From positions 10,231 through 74,230 of the forward strand of contig JAFGOZ010000547.1 of assembly GCA_016926235.1 (NCBI GenBank): a stretch of DNA of 64,000 bases. Direction: 5' to 3'. Positions 8,900-17,258 of this stretch are shown here, piece by piece. The notes under the pieces were generated by a model, which saw nothing but the letters and a program-made list of their open reading frames with translations, ran no database searches and was not told the origin of the DNA. Position numbers and translations under genes: made by a program. How positions within the stretch are numbered: position 1 is the first letter of the stretch; the number at the start of each line of letters is the position of its first letter. Source of the DNA: Bacteroidales bacterium (GTDB lineage: Bacteria; Bacteroidota; Bacteroidia; Bacteroidales; UBA10428).

Positions 8900-9103
8900 A
8901 TGGAAGAAGGCTGGTCATTAGTTTACACCTTTGATAAATTACATCTAGCTGAAATGGCAATTGAAATGCTTGCAGATATTAATATCGAAGCAGTTCAAAT
9001 AAATAAAAAAGACTCCATGTATAAATTCGGAGAAATTGAGATTTATGTCAGAGAAGAAGACATGGCAAAAGCAAAATCACTGATTAAAGAACTCGAAAGT
9101 TGA
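8900..9103 (+). CDS. DUF2007-type small protein
   Basis: A protein of 67 residues that matches the DUF2007 (putative signal-transducing protein) pattern: GWSLVYTFDKLHLAEMAIEM, an alpha-beta-beta core and a closing helix EEDMAKAKSLIKELES. No catalytic residues are visible. Its TGA stop overlaps the TTG start of cdsA, which implies translational coupling to phospholipid synthesis genes. The role is unknown. Confidence 0.8.
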   Translation: MEEGWSLVYTFDKLHLAEMAIEMLADINIEAVQINKKDSMYKFGEIEIYVREEDMAKAKSLIKELES

Positions 9104-9909
9104 AAAATCTGTTAACAAGGGGTTTAACTGGCATATTCTTTGTGGCCATAATCATTGCTACATTACTTAATCTCTACAGCACTTTATCACTCTTTCTTAT
9201 CATAAGCTTTCTGGGAGTATACGAATTTTATACATTACTAAAAAAAGCAGGAAATACACCCTATTTCATTGCAGGCTTGATAATTTCTATTGTGCTATTC
9301 ATTTGTACATCAATCCCAAACTATATTCCTGTGCCATTTCAATTGTATCTTGTAATCATTCCATTATTTATTCTTTTTGGATTAAAGTTGCTGTTTTCTG
9401 AACGTGAACACCCCATAACAAATATATCTATAACAATCTTTCCAATTATATATGTAGTATTACCAACAGCATTATTTGTCCGGATTCCTCTGCTTCTTGG
9501 TAGTGCTTATAGCCATCAAATACTCTGGGGATTTTTCATATTACTGTGGAGTTACGATACATTTGCATATTTAACCGGGATTAGCCTTGGCAGGCATAAA
9601 CTATTTGAAAGGATTTCTCCAAAAAAAACATGGGAAGGATTGATCGGAGGTGTTCTTTTTTCGCTTATAAGTGCCTGGTTAGTATCAAAATGGTTGCAAC
9701 AAATTGGTCTTGTCCATTGGTTGGTAATTTCACTCATTATTTCAATTATCGGCACTTTAGGGGATTTAACTGCCTCCATGATGAAACGCAGTCTTAACAC
9801 AAAAGACAGCGGAACGATTTTCCCCGGACATGGTGGAATCATTGACAGATTTGATTCTTTTCTGTTTGCAGCACCAAGTGTTTACCTCTATTTAGCAATT
9901 TTATCATGA
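9100..9909 (+). CDS. cdsA: Phosphatidate cytidylyltransferase
   Basis: Integral-membrane enzyme making CDP-diacylglycerol from phosphatidate and CTP, the branch point of phospholipid synthesis. About eight hydrophobic segments are seen. The family signature is intact near the C-terminus: SMMKRSLNTKDSGTIFPGHG, then GIIDRFDS. The start is TTG at 9100, overlapping the DUF2007 stop (TTGA), and no ATG is available nearby. The stop overlaps the psd start (ATGA). The 269-residue length is usual. Confidence 0.95.
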   Translation: MKNLLTRGLTGIFFVAIIIATLLNLYSTLSLFLIISFLGVYEFYTLLKKAGNTPYFIAGLIISIVLFICTSIPNYIPVPFQLYLVIIPLFILFGLKLLFSEREHPITNISITIFPIIYVVLPTALFVRIPLLLGSAYSHQILWGFFILLWSYDTFAYLTGISLGRHKLFERISPKKTWEGLIGGVLFSLISAWLVSKWLQQIGLVHWLVISLIISIIGTLGDLTASMMKRSLNTKDSGTIFPGHGGIIDRFDSFLFAAPSVYLYLAILS

Positions 9910-10562
9910 TAAAAATCCATAAAGAGGGTCAAAAAATTGTTTGCCTCACAACATCATTCATTTTGATATGTAATGTTTTGGTATTCCTGTTTATATACAG
10001 TTTTTATATATCAATCCCAGTCCTTGCATTATCTCTGGTAATATTAACATTGATATTTCGATTTTTCAGGAATCCTGACCGAACCATTACGCCAGACAAT
10101 AAGTTCATTGTATCCCCGGCTGATGGCGTTGTTGTGACTATTGAAGAAACCGTCGAAGAAGAATATCTGAAAGACAAACGTATCCAGGTTTCTATTTTCA
10201 TGTCCGTTCATGACGTACATCTCAATCGCTATCCTGTAAGTGGATCTGTAACCTATTGTAAATATCATGAAGGTCAATACTTGCTTGCCCGACATCCAAA
10301 ATCATCTACACTAAATGAAAGGTCAACGGTTGTTATTAAAACTCCCAAAAGTATAGAGGTGCTTGTAAGGCAGATTGCCGGTGCAGTTGCACGGAGAGTC
10401 ATCCCTTATTCAAAGGAAGGCTTTGAAGTCATCCAGGGCGATGAGTTAGGATTCATCAGGTTTGGTTCCAGAGTGGACCTGTTTCTTCCATTAGAAACAA
10501 AGATCAAAGTTAAACTGGGGCAAAAAGTAAAAGGGAATCTTTCAATTATTGGTGAATTTTAA
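9906..10562 (+). CDS. psd: Phosphatidylserine decarboxylase, short archaeal/bacterial type
   Basis: Pyruvoyl enzyme converting phosphatidylserine to phosphatidylethanolamine, the main Bacteroidota phospholipid. It has two N-terminal hydrophobic segments (about 12-50), then SPADGVVV, MSVHDVHLNRYPVSG and the self-cleavage site GS at residues 187-188 within LGFIRFGSRVDLFLP. Cleavage there would give the alpha chain with its pyruvoyl group. At 218 residues it is the short form (PSD-A-like), not the 320-residue E. coli type. It overlaps cdsA by four bases. Confidence 0.94.
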   Translation: MIKIHKEGQKIVCLTTSFILICNVLVFLFIYSFYISIPVLALSLVILTLIFRFFRNPDRTITPDNKFIVSPADGVVVTIEETVEEEYLKDKRIQVSIFMSVHDVHLNRYPVSGSVTYCKYHEGQYLLARHPKSSTLNERSTVVIKTPKSIEVLVRQIAGAVARRVIPYSKEGFEVIQGDELGFIRFGSRVDLFLPLETKIKVKLGQKVKGNLSIIGEF

Positions 10563-10613
10563 AACCATCTCATTAAGATTTGGGTATCTTTACCTTTTCC
10601 TAATTTTTTCTTG

Positions 10614-11396
10614 ATGAATTATGTAAAACCTAAAAAGAGCCTCGGACAGCATTTTCTGGCAGACCATAATATTGCGCGTAAAATTGTTACCAGCCTTGAA
10701 GCAAAGAATGTTTCAACCATTTTAGAAATTGGCCCCGGTATGGGTGTCCTCACAAAGTATCTCCTGGAGAATAAAGATTACACGACCTATGTAATAGAAA
10801 TAGACAAGGAATCAGTTGAGTATCTCAGATCAAATTATCCTCAACTTGATAAAAAAATCATTGAAAGAGACTTTCTGAAAATAAAACTACAAGATTACTT
10901 CTCATCACCAATTTGCTTAATAGGCAATCTCCCGTATAATATCTCCAGTCAGATTTTTTTTCGCATAATTGAACAACGGGATATGGTGAATGAAACCGTA
11001 TGTATGATACAAAAAGAGGTTGCCGATCGGATTTTGTCTCCTCACGGAAATAAAAATTATGGAATTTTAAGTGTTTTTATGCAATGCTATTTTACAATCA
11101 GCCGATTGTTTAATGTAAAACCCAATGTGTTTATACCTCCGCCAAAGGTAGACTCTACGGTTTTAAGTATAAAGCGCAATGAAAGGAAAGAACTGGGATG
11201 TGATGATGGAATGTTTGTCAGAATTGTAAAAGCCACATTTAATCAACGCCGAAAAACTATACGAAACTCATTAAAAAGTATTTTCTTAACTTTACCGGAA
11301 GAAAATATATTCTTTATAAAAAGGCCGGAACAATTATGTGTGGATGATTTTATTCAATTAACAATTGACCTTGAAAATTATACATTGAAAGGATGA
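10614..11396 (+). CDS. rsmA: 16S rRNA dimethyladenosine transferase RsmA/KsgA
   Basis: Dimethylates the two adjacent adenosines near the 3' end of 16S rRNA during 30S maturation. Motifs: KKSLGQHFLAD at the N-terminus, the SAM loop ILEIGPGMGVLTKYL (about 36-50), NLPYNISSQI (105-114) and PKVDSTVLSI. The frame can be read from a TTG at 10611, but the ATG at 10614 is chosen. A TACCTTTT box at 10591-10598 could be its own promoter. The stop overlaps the mgtE ATG (ATGA). Confidence 0.95.
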   Translation: MNYVKPKKSLGQHFLADHNIARKIVTSLEAKNVSTILEIGPGMGVLTKYLLENKDYTTYVIEIDKESVEYLRSNYPQLDKKIIERDFLKIKLQDYFSSPICLIGNLPYNISSQIFFRIIEQRDMVNETVCMIQKEVADRILSPHGNKNYGILSVFMQCYFTISRLFNVKPNVFIPPPKVDSTVLSIKRNERKELGCDDGMFVRIVKATFNQRRKTIRNSLKSIFLTLPEENIFFIKRPEQLCVDDFIQLTIDLENYTLKG

Positions 11397-12778
11397 CAAA
11401 AAACGAAAAAATAGTAAATACAAGCTTTGAGATCACCAGAGAATACCTTGACAATCTTCATCAGATAATTGAAAACAAAAATGAAGAGGAATCAAAAAAA
11501 ATACTTGCAGGCCTTCATGCAGCTGATATTGCTGAGATTTATAAAATTATTAGTACCGAAGAAGCAAAATTCCTCTATTTCCTTCTGGACGGCGAAAAAG
11601 CCGCTGATGTAATATCCTATCTTGAAGAAGATGAAAGAGATCACTTTCTCAAGGTTATCCCGAGTAAAGTTATTGCTCAACAATTTATTGAGCATATGGA
11701 CTCTGATGATGCGGCTGACATTATAGCTGACCTGTCAGATGAGAAAAAAGAAGAAGTATTATCCTTTATGGATGATATTGTTCAGGCCGGGGACATAGTT
11801 GACCTGCTTAATTACGATGAAAACACTGCAGGTGGTTTGATGGCCAAGGAAATGATCTCGGTGAATGAAAACTGGGACATTAACACCTGCCTGAAAGAAA
11901 TGCGTAAACAGGCAGAGGATGTGGATGAAGTATATTATGTATATGTTGTTGACGATGACCGGAAGTTAAAAGGTACATTATCATTAAAAAAGATGTTGCT
12001 GAAATCCAGTTCTTCAAAGGTAAAGAATATATACAACAAGGATGTCATAGCTGTAAAAACAGACACATCATCTGAAGAAGTAGCCAACATCATGGATCGT
12101 TACGACCTTGTATCACTTCCCGTTATTGACTCATTAGGACGCCTTGTAGGCCGTATCACAATAGATGATGTGGTTGACCTGATACGAGAAGAAGCTGAAA
12201 AGGATTACCAGATGATATCAGGTATTACAGAAGATGTAGAAACCACAGATAAAGTCTTTTTACTTACCAGGGCTCGCCTTCCCTGGCTTGCTATAGGAAT
12301 GATTGGAGGTATATTCAGTGCTAAAGTAATAAGCTTGTATGAATCTGACCTGAGAATATATCCTGAAATGGCCTTTTTCATTCCCCTGATAACAGCAATG
12401 GGAGGGAATGTTGGAGTTCAGTCTTCTGCAATAATTGTGCAAAGCATAGCAAATAAAACTCTTAGTTATATAAGCCCTCTATCAAAATTAATGAAAGAAT
12501 TGATGGTTGCACTAACGAATGGAATCATCCTATCCTCATTAATCTTCGCATATAATTTCTTTTTTAGTGATTCCTACGCACTTACTTTTACTGTTAGCAT
12601 TGCATTATTCTCAGTAATTATTTTTGCATCGATATTTGGCACGTTCATCCCTCTAACCCTTCACAGAATTAAAATTGATCCTGCACTGGCAACCGGGCCA
12701 TTTATTACTACTTCCAACGATATTATAGGACTTGTAATTTATTTGTTAATTGGAAGGGCTTTTCATGGAGTATTTTAA
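11393..12778 (+). CDS. mgtE: Magnesium transporter MgtE
   Basis: Mg2+ channel of the inner membrane, gated by intracellular Mg2+. Order: MgtE_N superhelical domain (about 15-135, with LHAADIAEI and MDSDDAADIIADLSDEKKEE), a CBS pair (about 140-265), then five membrane helices (about 290-461) with the pore motif GGNVGVQSSAI. The length of 461 residues is standard. It is the last gene of the operon and converges with the transporter gene downstream, leaving two bases between the stop codons. Confidence 0.95.
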   Translation: MTKNEKIVNTSFEITREYLDNLHQIIENKNEEESKKILAGLHAADIAEIYKIISTEEAKFLYFLLDGEKAADVISYLEEDERDHFLKVIPSKVIAQQFIEHMDSDDAADIIADLSDEKKEEVLSFMDDIVQAGDIVDLLNYDENTAGGLMAKEMISVNENWDINTCLKEMRKQAEDVDEVYYVYVVDDDRKLKGTLSLKKMLLKSSSSKVKNIYNKDVIAVKTDTSSEEVANIMDRYDLVSLPVIDSLGRLVGRITIDDVVDLIREEAEKDYQMISGITEDVETTDKVFLLTRARLPWLAIGMIGGIFSAKVISLYESDLRIYPEMAFFIPLITAMGGNVGVQSSAIIVQSIANKTLSYISPLSKLMKELMVALTNGIILSSLIFAYNFFFSDSYALTFTVSIALFSVIIFASIFGTFIPLTLHRIKIDPALATGPFITTSNDIIGLVIYLLIGRAFHGVF

Positions 12779-12780
12779 AT

Positions 12781-13623
12781 TTAATCCTCTTTTTTACTCC
12801 TTTGCATATTTTTTTGCTTATGCTCAGCATGGATTTCTTCATCCTCTTTTAATTCTTCCTTAAACTCCTTATTTGGATCAATATTCAGGTATTTGCACAA
12901 AAATTTCACACCAATGTAGAAAGGAATCGTGTCAAGCAAAGCTGCTACCATTTTAAAAATGTAGGATGATGCAATTAAGATAAGGATTGTATAAAATGTA
13001 GTTTCTCCCGGTCTGATATGTATGGCACTTTTTGCAAAAAAATATGTAATAGTAGTAACTGAAATGGAATCTACAAGCTGACTGGTCAGTGTTGAACCAT
13101 TATTTCTTAACCAAAGATGTTTCCCTTTGGTAAGTTTTCTAAAATAATGAAATATATATACGTCTACAAACTGTGCTGTCAGATATGCAATCATAGAAGC
13201 TATTGTGGAAAGCTGATTCCATTTTCTGATCTGATAGAAGGTATGCATGGGATTATCCAAAGCGGGTAATCCATCTGCACCCATAGCCGGAACTGGCGAA
13301 AGCTTCCCTCCCAGCCACAATATGAAAATAACCCAGGCATTCAGGAGAAAACCTACCCATACTATCTGATTTGCACGTCTTCTGCCATAAAGCTCGCTTA
13401 TAAAGTCTGTACAAAGGAAAGTAATTGGATATGGTAAAACCCCAACGAAAAGAATAAAGGGTATTTTACGCCCAAATATATCGAACGAAAGATCTATTTG
13501 CTTTGAAATACCAAGAATATTCAAAACAGCCAGTGTGCCAAGAAAAAATCCGGCAAGTACTATAAATACGGCTTCCCTTCTTATTGTATATTTGTCGTGC
13601 ACATGTTCACCGTAATCAAACAT
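12781..13623 (-). CDS. yhhQ: Queuosine precursor transporter (YhhQ/VUT family)
   Basis: Probable inner-membrane importer of the queuosine precursors preQ0/preQ1. About six hydrophobic helices are present with family features: VLPYPITFLCTDFISELYGR, AYLTAQFVDVYIFHYFRK, and LRNNGSTLTSQLVDSISVT. An acidic and Lys-rich cytoplasmic tail of about 35 residues follows the last helix. The 280-residue length is somewhat above E. coli YhhQ because of the tail and an N-terminal extension. Confidence 0.88.
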   Translation of the reverse strand: MFDYGEHVHDKYTIRREAVFIVLAGFFLGTLAVLNILGISKQIDLSFDIFGRKIPFILFVGVLPYPITFLCTDFISELYGRRRANQIVWVGFLLNAWVIFILWLGGKLSPVPAMGADGLPALDNPMHTFYQIRKWNQLSTIASMIAYLTAQFVDVYIFHYFRKLTKGKHLWLRNNGSTLTSQLVDSISVTTITYFFAKSAIHIRPGETTFYTILILIASSYIFKMVAALLDTIPFYIGVKFLCKYLNIDPNKEFKEELKEDEEIHAEHKQKNMQRSKKED

Positions 13624-13642
13624 CCTTTAAGCATTTTGATAT

Positions 13643-13674
13643 CAAATATAGAATTATAATTGATAATAAACCAA
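13643..13674 (-). promoter_or_regulatory. Bacteroidota-type promoter of the queuosine transporter gene
   Basis: On the minus strand TATATTTG (13650-13643) matches TAnnTTTG, and TTGG (13674-13671) lies 20 bases upstream as the -33 half. The -7 box is 19 bases before the start codon. Confidence 0.6.
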
Positions 13675-13789
13675 TTAAGCATTAATTTTTCATTGTATCT
13701 ATTGATTTCTTTTGACAAATGCATCATTCGGAGGCACCAATGTTGTATTTCTTATGACACAGCACTTTCAAAAGAATGAATTTGCAGAC

Positions 13790-13907
13790 TAGTGTCATGT
13801 CAGGTATGAACTTGCTATAAATTCATCCGATGACTCTGAGGTCAATTGCAAATATAAAGAGTCATCGGATGAATAATACGTAACATTTTAGTATTGACAT
13901 GACACTA
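13790..13907. repeat. 118-bp nested inverted-repeat element (MITE-like)
   Basis: The ends are a perfect 13-bp inverted repeat (TAGTGTCATGTCA at 13790-13802, complement at 13895-13907). Nested inside is a perfect 17-bp inverted repeat (13821-13837 and 13858-13874, sequence ATTCATCCGATGACTCT) around a 20-base centre. No ORF fits inside and no T-tract follows, so it does not look like a terminator. It resembles a non-autonomous mobile element or the end-joined remnant of an insertion sequence. No clear target duplication is seen. The rest of the 455-bp intergenic stretch 13624-14078 is AT-rich and holds no other gene. Confidence 0.6.
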
Positions 13908-14078
13908 ATGCATAGCATATCTATATTTTCATAAATATTATATCTTCAAATATCTTTATTATGTCATCAAAAAAAAGTATTTCATCAGATTTTTACAATG
14001 TTTGTCAAGTATTTTTCTTAAATTGCTATACAATTGTTAACTTCAAGGCGAAGTTTAAAGACTAAAACCTACTATTAA

Positions 14079-17000
14079 ATGCCCGGCATCAATCAAGGAC
14101 TGCAAAAAACCTTCAATATTGAAGCAGGTGAAGGAAAACGTGTTTCATTATTAATTTTTCAATCATTTTTTATTGGCATATTTATAGGAATATTTGATGT
14201 TGGAGCCCATGGTATTTTCCTGAAGGTATATCCTGAAACAATGATTGCTAAGGCCTATTTAATATCGGGTATTGCAGGTATACTTATTACATCATTATAT
14301 ACAAGTCTGCAAGGACGAATGAAATTTGCCAGATTAACTACTTTAAATCTTGTTTTTATTGCTATTATTACTATTATCCTCCGACTGGGATTTAATCTTA
14401 CAAATGAAAAACTTCTTGCCTTTACGCTCATCGTATTTATGGGGCCACTGAAAATCAATGCTATTGTAGGTTATAATGGTACAGTTGTACGTATGTTTTC
14501 GCTACGCCAGGGTAAGAGATTATTTGGACTCGTAGATTCAGGATTAATTCTTGGCTTAATAATTAGTGGTTACTCTGTATCCCTGCTGATGGGATATAAT
14601 TTTGCAGTCGAAAACCTCTTTATTATCAGTGCAGTTAGCATACTCTGCGCCATGATCATCCAATTTATCATTACACGGAGTTTTAACCTTGAAGTTGCGA
14701 CCGGCGAAGAGAATAAGACAGAAGAAAAAACAGGTCTCCTGCCTTTACTAAAAAATAGATATATACGATTAATGGCTTTTTTCATTATCCTCTCCATGAT
14801 GGTGTTATTCTTTTTACAATACTCATTTCTGGGAGTTCTGAAAAGCAACTATCCTGACAACAGAGAACTTACTGTATTCCTAGGGGCCTTTATGTCAACA
14901 TTATACGTATTCACGATACTTGTTAAAACCTTTGTTTACAGTAAATTCATTAAAGCATATGGTTTAAAGAGCACATTAATTATATCATCCATCGTATTGC
15001 TTTTATTTACCATAATTGCTGCCGTTATTGGATCATTCTTTGGCTTCACATCAGCAGCAGGAAGTTTTACATTCTTCTTCTTATTAATATCCCTAAGCAG
15101 ACTTTTCGTACAAGCATTTAAGGATGGTTTTGAGGTGCCCTCTTTTAAGTTATTATATCAATCGCTACATATTAAAATTCGTCACATTGTACAAGCACGT
15201 ATTGACGGGACAATCAATGAGTTTGCAACAGTATTTTCAGGAATTATGCTTACTGTGCTTATTTCCATTAGTTTTGTCAAACTTATTCATTTTACTTATG
15301 TTCTGGGAATAATCCTTTTAATATGGGCATTTGTTGCTTCACGGCTTTACAGGCAATACAGGAATGCATTGGAAAAATCATTGGCTGAAGCCCGAAATTT
15401 TAATAAAAATGACGAATACAAGGACATACACAATATATTATATAATAGCTTAAAGCTGGGATCGACTTCTGAAATAATAAAGACCCTACGATTTATTAAA
15501 ATTACAGAACCTCAAATCTATGTAAATGCTTTGCTGCAAACATTAGGTAAAAAAGATAAAGACATCAATGAGTTTATACTTAAAGATCTATGGGAAAATA
15601 AACAATTAATATTTCCAGATATTCTTGAAGAAACGATCGATACAATAGATGAAGAAGACATAAAATCAACTCTAAAAGAATTAACCAAGGGTATTGGAAA
15701 CCAGAAAGGTATTAAAGATCAAAATAGGATTACCGAATTAGCAAAATCTCGGATGCCCGAGGAACGAATACAGGCCATCCATTTAATGGTTAAATCCAAA
15801 GACAGAGCATTTATTTCCCAATTTAATATTTTGTTGAGAGATTTAAATGATAATGTAAGGAAAGCGGCTATCATGTCTGCCCCACAAACCGGTTTCATTG
15901 AAACTATTCCTCTCCTGATAGAATATCTTTCATCAACAAATTATTACCCTTTTGCTTATGAAGCCATTGAATCATTTAAGGATGATGCTATCGAACATTT
16001 GGAGCATGGCTTTTATAAAACCGGAATTGAAGATAAGGTAGTCCTTAGAATTGTAAGACTGATCAGCAAAATAGGTAATGAAAGGGCTATTTCATTTCTA
16101 TTAAGTAAAATAGACCATTATAACAGAGATATTGTATTGGAATGCGTTAATGGCCTGATCTCAAATAATTTTAAAACAAACGATCGCACACTCATCCCCG
16201 TTCAGCAGGCAATTTCTAAAAGCATTAGCATAGCTGCCTGGAATTTTTCCGCCCTCTGCAGTATTGATACGATAGAAGTTGACCCCTATCTTACTGAAGC
16301 AATTAACGAAGAAATTAAAACCACAAATGACCTGCTTTTCGCTTTATTATCTCTTGCATATGATCCTCAGTCAATCATGCATGTAAGAGAGAACCTTGAA
16401 AGTGGTACTTCCGAGGGGATTGGATTTGCCATTGAATTGATGGATACTTTTATTGCAGAAGAATTGAAGCCAACCCTGTTTCCTCTGTTGGAGGATGCCC
16501 CATCCGGCGATAAAATAAGAAAACTTCAAAACGAATTTCCAATTGAAAAAATGGATACAGAAACCCTGTTACTTTCTATAATAAACAGGGATTATAATTA
16601 TATAAACAACTGGACCCGGTTATGCGCCATTGAAAACCTTGCAAATTTGGACTCGTATGAAGTAGATGATGCAATCATTGCTATGCTATTCCATCCGGAA
16701 AAAATTTTGCATGACGCTGCAGCATTATTAATTCTTAATAAAAATGCGGAATTACTAAAACAAGTGCTGGAAAGGTTGCCTGTAACTGTTACGTCAGAGA
16801 TTAAATACTCTATAGAAAATTGCCAAAAGAATCCATTTATCCTGCAATCAAACAAAGTTAAGTATCTAAAGCAGTTCAGGTTATTCAATGCATTAAATGG
16901 TAAAGACCTCGTATCTATGAGTCGTATTATTGAGGACTCATTCCTCAAACAGGACGATGAAATAATCTTAAATTCAGAAGATGACTATGCTGGACTTATA

Positions 17001-17252
17001 ATGGTTCCTGATGGAGAAATTGAAATAGACATAAACGGACATACCAATAATATTGCAGAATTTCAGTGTTTTAATGCCTACAGCATTAAAGAAATTGATA
17101 AAATGATACTAAAGGCAAAAAAAGATTGCTATATTTATTTTGTAAAATTTAAAAGGATGAATGAACTTATGTTTGATAATCCGTCACTAACTGATTTGTT
17201 GCTTCATACATCAATAAAAGAATCGCAGGAAGCAACTGTAATTACGATGTAA
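14079..17252 (+). CDS. ATP/ADP translocase-like carrier fused to HEAT repeats and a cNMP-binding-like domain
   Basis: A large fusion of 1057 residues. Residues about 20-430 form about 12 membrane helices of the nucleotide-transporter (NTT/Npt) type within the MFS fold. Residues about 450-900 are helical HEAT-like repeats (for example REDLNDNVRKAA-type units). The end (about 930-1057) resembles a degenerate cyclic-nucleotide-binding barrel. Related NTT-HEAT fusions are known in free-living Bacteroidota and Cyanobacteria. Unlike the carriers of obligate intracellular parasites, their substrate is uncertain. It sits 6 bases before a membrane PP2C phosphatase, suggesting joint signalling. Nucleotide exchange is not proven by this sequence. 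Confidence 0.8.
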   Translation: MPGINQGLQKTFNIEAGEGKRVSLLIFQSFFIGIFIGIFDVGAHGIFLKVYPETMIAKAYLISGIAGILITSLYTSLQGRMKFARLTTLNLVFIAIITIILRLGFNLTNEKLLAFTLIVFMGPLKINAIVGYNGTVVRMFSLRQGKRLFGLVDSGLILGLIISGYSVSLLMGYNFAVENLFIISAVSILCAMIIQFIITRSFNLEVATGEENKTEEKTGLLPLLKNRYIRLMAFFIILSMMVLFFLQYSFLGVLKSNYPDNRELTVFLGAFMSTLYVFTILVKTFVYSKFIKAYGLKSTLIISSIVLLLFTIIAAVIGSFFGFTSAAGSFTFFFLLISLSRLFVQAFKDGFEVPSFKLLYQSLHIKIRHIVQARIDGTINEFATVFSGIMLTVLISISFVKLIHFTYVLGIILLIWAFVASRLYRQYRNALEKSLAEARNFNKNDEYKDIHNILYNSLKLGSTSEIIKTLRFIKITEPQIYVNALLQTLGKKDKDINEFILKDLWENKQLIFPDILEETIDTIDEEDIKSTLKELTKGIGNQKGIKDQNRITELAKSRMPEERIQAIHLMVKSKDRAFISQFNILLRDLNDNVRKAAIMSAPQTGFIETIPLLIEYLSSTNYYPFAYEAIESFKDDAIEHLEHGFYKTGIEDKVVLRIVRLISKIGNERAISFLLSKIDHYNRDIVLECVNGLISNNFKTNDRTLIPVQQAISKSISIAAWNFSALCSIDTIEVDPYLTEAINEEIKTTNDLLFALLSLAYDPQSIMHVRENLESGTSEGIGFAIELMDTFIAEELKPTLFPLLEDAPSGDKIRKLQNEFPIEKMDTETLLLSIINRDYNYINNWTRLCAIENLANLDSYEVDDAIIAMLFHPEKILHDAAALLILNKNAELLKQVLERLPVTVTSEIKYSIENCQKNPFILQSNKVKYLKQFRLFNALNGKDLVSMSRIIEDSFLKQDDEIILNSEDDYAGLIMVPDGEIEIDINGHTNNIAEFQCFNAYSIKEIDKMILKAKKDCYIYFVKFKRMNELMFDNPSLTDLLLHTSIKESQEATVITM

Positions 17253-17258
17253 AAAACA

